The notes under the pieces: generated by a model
What the model was told of the DNA's origin: nothing
Database searches by the model: none
Seen by the model: only the letters and a program-made list of their open reading frames with translations
Translations under genes and position numbers: made by a program
Assembly (NCBI RefSeq): GCF_000382885.1
Contig: NZ_CAVK010000198.1
Coordinates: 1 to 44,505, forward strand
Origin: Sphingobium indicum BiD32
GTDB taxonomy: Bacteria; Pseudomonadota; Alphaproteobacteria; Sphingomonadales; Sphingomonadaceae
DNA: 44,505 nt
Direction of reading: 5' to 3'
Shown: positions 26,431 through 32,292 of the stretch, piece after piece
How the letters are laid out: each line of letters opens with the position of its first letter
Numbering within the stretch: the stretch's first letter is position 1

Positions 26431-26685
26431 TCAAGCGCCCGGCCGCCGCTCCAGCACCGCGCCGATCATGCTGCGCCACACCGCCACGTCACCTGCCTGC
26501 GCCATCTGCGCGTCCGGCTCGCGCAGCGTGTGCAATATCGCATAGGCATCATCGACATGATTAGGCCACGCCGCGTCCACCGCGCCGGCCGCATGGGGGT
26601 CGCTGCCGCCGCCATTATGGCTCAGCTGACGGCCGGCCAGGACACGGGCAATGCGTTCGATCGCGGGGGTGGCAGATGTCGGCAT
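26431..26685 (-). CDS. Hypothetical protein, 84 aa
   Basis: A small protein with a basic helix-like N-terminus (AIERIARVLAGRQLS) and the segment WPNHVDDAYAILHTLREPD; no domain recognised. Support for coding comes from the GC3 bias and an AGGAG ten bases before the ATG at 26685. It could be co-transcribed with the stress-promoter gene 83 bases upstream on the same strand, which would make it part of the general stress response; that is inference. Confidence 0.65.
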   Translation of the reverse strand: MPTSATPAIERIARVLAGRQLSHNGGGSDPHAAGAVDAAWPNHVDDAYAILHTLREPDAQMAQAGDVAVWRSMIGAVLERRPGA

Positions 26686-26768
26686 GGATTTGTCGCTCCT
26701 CTCAGGATCAAGGGTGCGTTTTCGCAATTCCCTGGTGCAAAACTAACATGATTCCCGGCAAATAACCA

Positions 26769-26981
26769 TCAATCCTGATGCTCTTCAAAGCCGGATGACG
26801 GCACAGGGTCCCCATGGTCGCCAGGCTTGCTGGTCGCGGGCGGATCGGACGCATCCATCGAATCCTTCAGCCCTTCGTCAAGCTTCTCTTCCTCGCTCAG
26901 CACATGGTCCTGCGCGTCGGATTCACGCACATCGCCCGCTTCCTCGCGGCTGCTGGGGCGCACCCCATCCTGCTCGTTCAT
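26769..26981 (-). CDS. Acidic disordered 70-aa protein, probable general-stress gene
   Basis: The protein is strongly acidic and low in hydrophobic residues (SEEEKLDEGLKDSMDASDPP), so it is probably disordered; no family recognised. The ATG at 26981 has AAGGAGAG upstream. A GGAAC-N17-CGTT promoter on the same strand ends 24 bases before the start codon, matching the EcfG consensus, so expression under general stress (osmotic, desiccation, oxidative) is likely. Small acidic proteins are frequent members of such regulons, but no role can be assigned. Confidence 0.72.
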   Translation of the reverse strand: MNEQDGVRPSSREEAGDVRESDAQDHVLSEEEKLDEGLKDSMDASDPPATSKPGDHGDPVPSSGFEEHQD

Positions 26982-27005
26982 CGCTCTCTCCTTCTCTGCC
27001 GGATC

Positions 27006-27031
27006 AACGGGCGACGGCAGGGGGCGGTTCC
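27006..27031 (-). promoter_or_regulatory. EcfG-type promoter GGAAC-N17-CGTT
   Basis: On the minus strand GGAAC (27031-27027) and CGTT (27009-27006) are separated by exactly 17 bases. This is the -35/-10 pair of the alphaproteobacterial general stress sigma factor EcfG. Transcription would start near 26999, giving a leader of about 18 bases that carries the ribosome binding site of the 70-aa gene. A chance match to nine fixed bases is possible, but the placement is ideal. Confidence 0.7.
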
Positions 27032-27120
27032 CGGCCCGCGTTCGACCAACGGGCGGGCCAGTTCGACCAGCTACCACGCCATGGGGCGACATTTGCGTTG
27101 GCACCGCGTAAAAGGAGAGG

Positions 27121-28233
27121 ATGACAAGCCTTCCCGACGACGGCGAACGCGGCGTATCGCCCGCGATCGCGCTCTATTCCATCCTGGGTTTCTGGCTCTT
27201 CTACGCCATACTCGTGACCCTGCGCGCCGCCGTGATGGGCTTTGAATCGCAGGGCGAACTGGGCGTCCGCCGCGCGGTCGTCACCGTGATCGGCATCGTC
27301 GTCACCTGGATCCTCTATCTGGCGCTGCGCCGGTTCGACACCAAGCCGCTCAGCGTCCGCATCGTCGCCGCCTTTTCGCTCGCCGCGCCCTTCGCGCTCG
27401 CCATGGCCTCGGCCAATTTCTACATGTTCAACGTCTATGATCCGGTGAACATCTTTGCCGATGCGGATCACAGCAAATATGGCAGCGAAGAAGCCTATGC
27501 CTTCGTCCAGATCGTGGAAGATGCGATCAGCCGCTATTTCTTCCTCGCCGCCTGGGCCGGCCTCTATCTCGCCCTCTCCTACGCCAGCGAAGCGCATCGC
27601 ACCGAACGTCGCGCCGCCCGACTGGAGCGTGCCGCCCAGCAGGCCGAACTGCGCTCGCTGCGCTATCAGGTGAACCCGCATTTCCTGTTCAACACGCTCA
27701 ACTCCCTCTCCTCCCTCGTCATGAAGGACCGGCGGGACGAAGCGGAACAGATGATCATGTCGCTCTCCAACTTCTACCGCACCAGCCTGACCGGCGATCC
27801 GCTGGACGACGTGCCGCTGGAGGAGGAAGTCCATCTCCAGAAACTCTATCTGGACATCGAAGGGGTCCGCTTCCCGGACCGGCTCAATACGGTGATAGAC
27901 ATCCCCCCGACCCTGATGAGCGCCTGCGTCCCCGGCCTCATCCTCCAGCCGCTCGTCGAAAATGCGATCAAATACGGCGTCTCGCGCACCTCCAGCCCGG
28001 TGGAGATCCGTATAACGGCACGAGAGAATGGCGACCTGATGCACATCGCCGTCACCGACGATGGCGACAACCCGCCCAGCCTGTCGGACAGCGGCAGCGG
28101 CATCGGCCTTGCCAATGTCCGTGATCGGCTGACGGCGCGCTTTGGGGATCTGGGCCAAATCGTCTATGGTCCACGCGAGGGGAAGGGATTTTCCGTCCTT
28201 CTCACCCTACCCATCATCCGCCGGGGCTGCTGA
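27121..28233 (+). CDS. LytS-family sensor histidine kinase
   Basis: The 370-residue protein has four membrane segments in residues 12-155 and a basic linker (EAHRTERRAARLERAAQQAE). A His_kinase domain (PF06580) with the phospho-acceptor His187 in YQVNPHFLFNTLNSL follows, then an ATP-binding domain with the N-box LQPLVENAIKYGV and glycine-rich GSGIGLANVRDRL. It should autophosphorylate and pass phosphate to the LytTR regulator encoded seven bases after its stop. The signal is unknown; the sensor part has no recognisable extracellular domain. An AAAGGAGAGG stands immediately before the ATG. Confidence 0.93.
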   Translation: MTSLPDDGERGVSPAIALYSILGFWLFYAILVTLRAAVMGFESQGELGVRRAVVTVIGIVVTWILYLALRRFDTKPLSVRIVAAFSLAAPFALAMASANFYMFNVYDPVNIFADADHSKYGSEEAYAFVQIVEDAISRYFFLAAWAGLYLALSYASEAHRTERRAARLERAAQQAELRSLRYQVNPHFLFNTLNSLSSLVMKDRRDEAEQMIMSLSNFYRTSLTGDPLDDVPLEEEVHLQKLYLDIEGVRFPDRLNTVIDIPPTLMSACVPGLILQPLVENAIKYGVSRTSSPVEIRITARENGDLMHIAVTDDGDNPPSLSDSGSGIGLANVRDRLTARFGDLGQIVYGPREGKGFSVLLTLPIIRRGC

Positions 28234-28240
28234 AACCTCC

Positions 28241-28984
28241 ATGTCCATCCGCACCATGATCGTCGATGATGAACCGCTCGCGGTCGAGCGGCTCCAGATG
28301 CTGTGCGCGCGCGAACCGCGCATCGCGCTGGTCGGCACCGCCACCGATGGCGAAGCCGCGCTGCGCCTGATCGAGGGGTTGAAGCCCGACCTCGTCATGC
28401 TCGACATCGCCATGCCCCTGCTCGACGGCATCGGCGTCGCCCGCGCGGTCGGGCGCATGGGGCTGCGTCCCGCAATCATCTTCGTTACCGCGTTTGAGGG
28501 TTTCGCGGTCGAAGCCTTCGATCTCGCCGCCATCGACTATATGCTAAAGCCCGTCGCGCACGATCGGCTGACCCGCGCGATCGACCGGGTCGAGGCGGCG
28601 CTGCGCAATCACGCGCCCGAACGCACCCCTCTCGCCGCCGAGCCGCAGCCCGACTGGGCCGAGGAATTCTGGGTACCCCATCGTTCCGAGCTGATCCGCA
28701 TCGCCACCGACCAGATCGACCGGATAGAGGCGGAGCGTGACTATATGCGCCTCCATGTCGGCACCCACAGCTATCTGCTGCACCAGACGATCAGCAGCCT
28801 GGAGGAACGGCTCGACCCGCAGCAATTTGTCCGCCTTCACCGCTCCCACATCGTCCGCCGCGACCATATCGCCCGCCTGCGCCACGACGGCAGCGGCGTG
28901 TGGTTCGCAGCGCTCACCGACGGCAACGAAATCCGCATCGGCCGCACCTTCCTTGCCAACGCCAGGGCCATGACGGGACGGTAA
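28241..28984 (+). CDS. LytTR-family response regulator
   Basis: The 247-residue protein has a receiver domain with the acidic pair Asp9-Asp10, the phospho-acceptor Asp55 in VMLDIAMPLLDG, Thr83-type switch in FVTAFEG, and Lys103 in YMLKPV. A linker of about 30 residues leads to a LytTR DNA-binding domain (IDRIEAERDYMRLHVGTHSY, then FVRLHRSHIVRRDHIARLRH). It binds DNA as AlgR/AgrA-like regulators do. It is in an operon with the LytS kinase gene; targets are not evident, as no paired LytTR repeats were found near a neighbouring promoter. Confidence 0.95.
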   Translation: MSIRTMIVDDEPLAVERLQMLCAREPRIALVGTATDGEAALRLIEGLKPDLVMLDIAMPLLDGIGVARAVGRMGLRPAIIFVTAFEGFAVEAFDLAAIDYMLKPVAHDRLTRAIDRVEAALRNHAPERTPLAAEPQPDWAEEFWVPHRSELIRIATDQIDRIEAERDYMRLHVGTHSYLLHQTISSLEERLDPQQFVRLHRSHIVRRDHIARLRHDGSGVWFAALTDGNEIRIGRTFLANARAMTGR

Positions 28985-28988
28985 GACA

Positions 28989-29057
28989 AATCCTCCCCAA
29001 GCTTGTCTTGGGAAGGTGGCAGACCGCAGGCCTGACGAAGGGGCAATGCCCCCCTCC
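28989..29057. repeat. Single GC-rich palindromic repeat
   Basis: TCCTCCCCAAGCTTGTCTTGG is followed by GAAGGTGGCAGACCGCAGGC, CTGACGAAGGGG and a CCCCCCTCC end. This is a somewhat degraded single copy of the GGAGGTGGC...ACGGAGGGG family. It follows the LytTR gene. Confidence 0.6.
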
Positions 29058-29062
29058 CACGC

Positions 29063-29088
29063 AAAAAAGCCCGGCAATCACCGGGCTT
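29063..29088 (-). terminator. Rho-independent terminator of urcA gene
   Basis: On the minus strand the stem AAGCCCGG / CCGGGCTT (29088-29081 with 29074-29067) closes a six-base loop and is followed by a run of T (29068-29063). It lies 29 bases after the UrcA stop codon. On the plus strand the same stem follows the LytTR operon, so it may work in both directions, better on the minus strand. Confidence 0.85.
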
Positions 29089-29116
29089 CTTCACGTCTGG
29101 GCGGGCATATCCGCAA

Positions 29117-29449
29117 TCAGTTCTGCGCGTCCTTCACGCTCGCTTGGGCATAGCGCTCGCTGGTTTCGGCCCGCGCGATCGCGGCGCTGATCGGCGCTTC
29201 GACCTGGGCGATCGCCATGGACTTGCACGTCTGCGCGGTAGAGCGGTCCATCGACCTGCACACCTTGCTGGCGGCGCGGGCGATGCGCTGGCGCAGTTGC
29301 TGCTGGTCAGACGTCTTGGACAGGTCCAGGTCACCATGGCGCACTTCACTCGTACGGCCGTTGGAAACAAATTCTCCGGCGCTGGCCGAACCGGCGGTGG
29401 CGATCAGCGCGATGGAACCCAGCGCGGCAAAAAGGGTCGAACGGAACAT
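29117..29449 (-). CDS. UrcA family exported protein
   Basis: The 110-residue protein has a signal peptide (MFRSTLFAALGSIALIATAG, cleavage near SASA at 24). The mature part has the UrcA pattern: VRHGDLDLSKTSDQQQLRQR, then RIARAASKVCRSMD and a second cysteine in AQTCKSMAIA, which probably pair as a disulfide. UrcA proteins are small periplasmic proteins frequent in sphingomonads and Caulobacter; no function is established. GAGGAG lies upstream of the ATG at 29449, and a clear terminator follows the gene. Confidence 0.9.
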   Translation of the reverse strand: MFRSTLFAALGSIALIATAGSASAGEFVSNGRTSEVRHGDLDLSKTSDQQQLRQRIARAASKVCRSMDRSTAQTCKSMAIAQVEAPISAAIARAETSERYAQASVKDAQN

Positions 29450-29760
29450 GGGCTTGTCTCCTCTAAACTGCTGTGGCCCGGCCACTGCCGGTTAGGGGCT
29501 GGCGGCGGTCCGGGTGCGAACGGGGCGGGCCTTTGGGTCTTTGGGGCGGCGCCATCGCCCGTTCGCCCATCCTGTTTAGGCGCATGACCGCAACCGCGCC
29601 CGCCCGCTTCGACCGGCGGCACCCCGCATCGGCCAACGACACACCCATCGACAAAGCGCCCAACGGTGCGGACAAACAGCAGGACGAACGACATGAACGC
29701 GCCGCCAAACGACATTTGCCGTAACGGAAAGCGGGAATCGCAATGACGTCGACCAAGAAA

Positions 29761-29809
29761 TTCCTCCCCTTGCAGGGGAGGTGGCAGCACGAAGTGCTGA
29801 CGGAGGCGT
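29761..29809. repeat. Single GGGGAGGTGGC...ACGGAGG repeat
   Basis: TTCCTCCCCTTGCAGGGGAGG is a hairpin followed by TGGCAGCACGAAGTGCTGAC, with an inner AGCAC-GAA-GTGCT hairpin, and then GGAGG. The sequence is close to the left half of 15578-15694 (same AGCACGAAGTGCTGAC core). Confidence 0.7.
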
Positions 29810-29848
29810 GTCGCCCTCTCGGCGATAGAGCGGCCCACCGCCCAAACG

Positions 29849-29885
29849 CAAAAACGCCCCCGGCGCAAGGGATGGCCGGGGGCGT
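29849..29885 (-). terminator. Strong orphan intrinsic terminator
   Basis: On the minus strand ACGCCCCCGGC (29885-29875) pairs perfectly over 11 bases with GCCGGGGGCGT (29864-29854) around a ten-base loop, and T residues follow. No convincing protein gene ends just before it on the minus strand. The nearest frame (29912-30139) is arginine-rich and unlike a real protein, so a small RNA ending here is possible. Confidence 0.7.
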
Positions 29886-30408
29886 ATCCAGGATGCTGTC
29901 GGGCACCGGGATCAGGATGAACTGTTGCAGGACAGACGCCGCCGCTCCGGCGAAACCATATCCCTGTGACGCCATCCTAAGCCGAAATCGGCGCCGCGAA
30001 CCTGCCGTTCGATAATCCGCGCCCAACACACGCCCGGCTGCATGTCCCGACGACGAACCGTCAACCCGGCACCACCAACGACATCACGCCCCCAGCGGCG
30101 GCGACCCGGCGGCAACCAACGCCGCCTCGATACAGGCACGGAACGCTACGTCATGGCCGGTTCGGCCCTGATTTAAGGAAAGGCAATGGGCCGGTGGTTT
30201 TGCGATTGGGGGGAAGCGATTGGGTCATGCTGATGGATTGGAGAATGACGTGGATGCGCCAATTGTCGCCGTTCAACGCAGAAGTTACCATGGCCGAAAG
30301 CTGCCGTTCCTTTCGCCCATTATGCGCTTGTAATGCGCAACGCGCTAGCGCTGAATATCACTGGCGATGGGGCGATGGGGCTGGCATAGGCAAATGAGGG
30401 AGTACACT

Positions 30409-31458
30409 ATGCCGAGCATTCCACAGACATTCTCAATTTCTGATTTTTTGACTTGGGACAGGCAGAAACAGCTTGAACTTCAGCCACAATTTCAGCGCGG
30501 CACAGTATGGACGCCTCAGGCACAATCATTTCTGATTGATACAATTTTACGCGAGCTTCCAATACCGGCGGTGTATATTCGCACGCGCATTGATGCATCA
30601 ACCCAATCCTCTGTTCGTGAAGTGGTGGATGGTCAGCAACGCTTGCGGGCAATTTTGGCATTCGCCGCGAATGGTTTGCGAATAAACTCGCGAAGCCCTG
30701 ATTTTGGTGGTCAGCGCTACAACGACCTTGCCCAAGACCGGAAGGACGCCTTCCTATCTTACAACATTTCCACTGTTCAACTTTTAAATGCGTCAGATGC
30801 AGAAGTATTGGAAGTATTTGCGCGCCTGAATTCGTACAGTGTTAAAGTGACGCCGGCAGAACTACGGCATGCTAGGTTCGATGAACCGGTCAAATGGGCG
30901 ATTTGGAACACAACACGCGAAAATGGGCAACTTTGGGACAAATTTCATGTCGTTTCACTACGCGACAGTGTCAGATTGAAGAATACTACTTTGATTGCAG
31001 AGCTATACATGGCATTTGCTAACGGTCTCGGCGATGGCGGCGAGGACAAGGTTGGAGCATTTTATAAAAGCAACATAAAACGGGATGAAAACTATTTTTC
31101 AGATATCACCGGACTTGTGCAAAAAAACATTAACGTTTCTTGTGGTACATTTGGGATAGATTTCGGTAACACTACATTTTTTGATGCGCCAAATTTTCTT
31201 CTCCTTGTGTGTGCCATAGCATTCGTAGAAGGTGAATTGCCATCCTCGGCGTTGACAGTGGAGGTGGATAACAAGCGTGGGGTAGGCCTTAGCCTCGCAA
31301 ACGCCGCCAACAATCTTCCATTGCTTGCCACGGCTATCGAGAACGATGATATTAACGGAGCATATGCCGCCTTCGTCGTCGCAAGCAAAAGTAGCACTCA
31401 ACGGATCAGTTCACGCCGGCCTCGCTTCGCTGCCATAGTGAATGCCATCGCGGCGTAA
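30409..31458 (+). CDS. DUF262 (ParB/Srx-like fold) domain protein
   Basis: The 349-residue protein has the DUF262 signature: LQPQFQRGTVW (residues 24-34), SFLIDTILRELPIPAVYIR (40-58) and the catalytic-type motif VVDGQQRLRAIL (72-83), later FARLNSYSVKVTPAELRHA. DUF262 proteins share the ParB/sulfiredoxin fold; GmrS-like members hydrolyse NTPs to drive a nuclease, and others occur in defence loci. The start at 30409 has GAGGGAG six bases upstream; an in-frame ATG at 30394 overlaps that site. GC content is visibly lower than in flanking genes, which indicates horizontal acquisition. Its stop overlaps the start of the next gene (TAATG), so the two act together. Confidence 0.88.
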   Translation: MPSIPQTFSISDFLTWDRQKQLELQPQFQRGTVWTPQAQSFLIDTILRELPIPAVYIRTRIDASTQSSVREVVDGQQRLRAILAFAANGLRINSRSPDFGGQRYNDLAQDRKDAFLSYNISTVQLLNASDAEVLEVFARLNSYSVKVTPAELRHARFDEPVKWAIWNTTRENGQLWDKFHVVSLRDSVRLKNTTLIAELYMAFANGLGDGGEDKVGAFYKSNIKRDENYFSDITGLVQKNINVSCGTFGIDFGNTTFFDAPNFLLLVCAIAFVEGELPSSALTVEVDNKRGVGLSLANAANNLPLLATAIENDDINGAYAAFVVASKSSTQRISSRRPRFAAIVNAIAA

Positions 31459-32051
31459 TGCTCAACAGTCTGGCAGCACAGTTGGAGCGGCGCGTCGATG
31501 CGCTAAGTGCGGATATGGCTCCAATCTTCGTCGCGCCGTTAACCGCTTCGGATCGCCGAAAAGCCGAGCACATCACTTTTCAGCTACAAAATGCTTGGGA
31601 ACAATATGTACGGAACTTCATCCTTTGGTCAGCGACCGGACGAGCTGTCGGCTCAGCAGGGCGAATTCCACCTTCTGTCCCGCGTCGCTATCGAACAAGA
31701 GAAGCCGTCAGCCACTATCTACTTCTGATTACCGGCGCTCGGTACGAACCAAACTGGTATCGCCCCGTGGACGCTATTCGAGCCGCGAGAAAATTGAGCA
31801 TAGCAAACTATGCGAACGTTGCCGCTGCGATTGGATCGACACCTTGGCCCCTTGAGAATTTGCGACTTACGCGAAATTTCTTCGCGCATCGTTCGCGCAG
31901 CTCGGCGTTGCAATTGCGTGCTTTAAACTGGTTCACTCCTAACGATGCCATAAGTATTGAAACCACATTGTTCCCGTTTGACATTGGCGGACTACGAAGG
32001 TTTGAAGGATACTGTGCTGCGATGAAGGCCGTAAGTCGGGCGATGCTATAG
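31458..32051 (+). CDS. HEPN-like protein coupled to the DUF262 gene
   Basis: The 197-residue protein is mainly helical and has an RN-X3-H motif, Arg139-Asn140-Phe-Phe-Ala-His144, in LRLTRNFFAHRSRS. This is the active-site pattern of HEPN ribonucleases. From memory, HEPN proteins of the MAE_28990/MAE_18760 type are paired with DUF262 proteins in bacterial genomes; I could not verify membership. Its ATG overlaps the DUF262 stop by one base. GC content is low like that of its partner. The likely role is a toxin or effector nuclease of a two-gene defence or toxin-antitoxin module; this is inference. A membrane segment or signal peptide is absent, so it acts in the cytoplasm. Confidence 0.75.
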   Translation: MLNSLAAQLERRVDALSADMAPIFVAPLTASDRRKAEHITFQLQNAWEQYVRNFILWSATGRAVGSAGRIPPSVPRRYRTREAVSHYLLLITGARYEPNWYRPVDAIRAARKLSIANYANVAAAIGSTPWPLENLRLTRNFFAHRSRSSALQLRALNWFTPNDAISIETTLFPFDIGGLRRFEGYCAAMKAVSRAML

Positions 32052-32267
32052 CCTCACTGGCGACAGCTATAGCCGGTCATGTTGTCTGAAGTTGCCGGTC
32101 CCCAATCGGACAATCCCGCCCATCAGTAAACACCCCTCATAGCCCCCACGCCCATGTCTTTGGTGCAGGCCCAACCTCTTTCCGCCCGACCCTGCGGATT
32201 TTCCCTTCTCAAATCCATGACCTCGCCCCATTTGTCGGGGCGACTGGCAGATGGTCTTGCCCGATCA

Positions 32268-32282
32268 GAACAAATATGGAAC
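32268..32282. promoter_or_regulatory. LexA (SOS) box upstream of uvrA
   Basis: GAAC-AAATATG-GAAC on the plus strand is GTTC-N7-GTTC on the minus strand, the direct-repeat LexA box of alphaproteobacteria (not the palindromic CTG-N10-CAG box of gammaproteobacteria). It ends ten bases before the uvrA start codon, where LexA would block transcription until DNA damage. Confidence 0.85.
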
Positions 32283-32292
32283 AACACACCCC

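Larger units (their letters stand above)
29450..30408. other. 959-base region without a convincing gene
   Basis: Several open frames exist but none has convincing codon bias or recognisable sequence. The region contains a copy of the GC-rich repeat (29761-29809), a strong minus-strand terminator (29849-29885) with no obvious gene upstream of it, and toward the right an AT-richer segment leading to the DUF262 gene. A frame at 30194-30397 and one at 29912-30139 were considered and not accepted as genes. Confidence 0.6.

Noticed and set aside
29463..30029. Minus-strand frame in the non-coding zone
   Set aside because: It runs through a strong terminator and a repeat and has no recognisable sequence.
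29912..30139. 75-codon minus-strand frame ending 27 bases before a terminator
   Set aside because: GTG start without ribosome binding site and arginine-rich composition; position is suggestive but not enough, so it is kept only as part of the small RNA idea.
29840..30180. tmRNA, RNase P RNA, 6S RNA or SRP RNA at the orphan terminator
   Set aside because: None of the conserved core sequences of these RNAs could be found on either strand.
30194..30397. 67-codon plus-strand frame before the DUF262 gene
   Set aside because: No clear ribosome binding site, no domain, and mixed codon usage.
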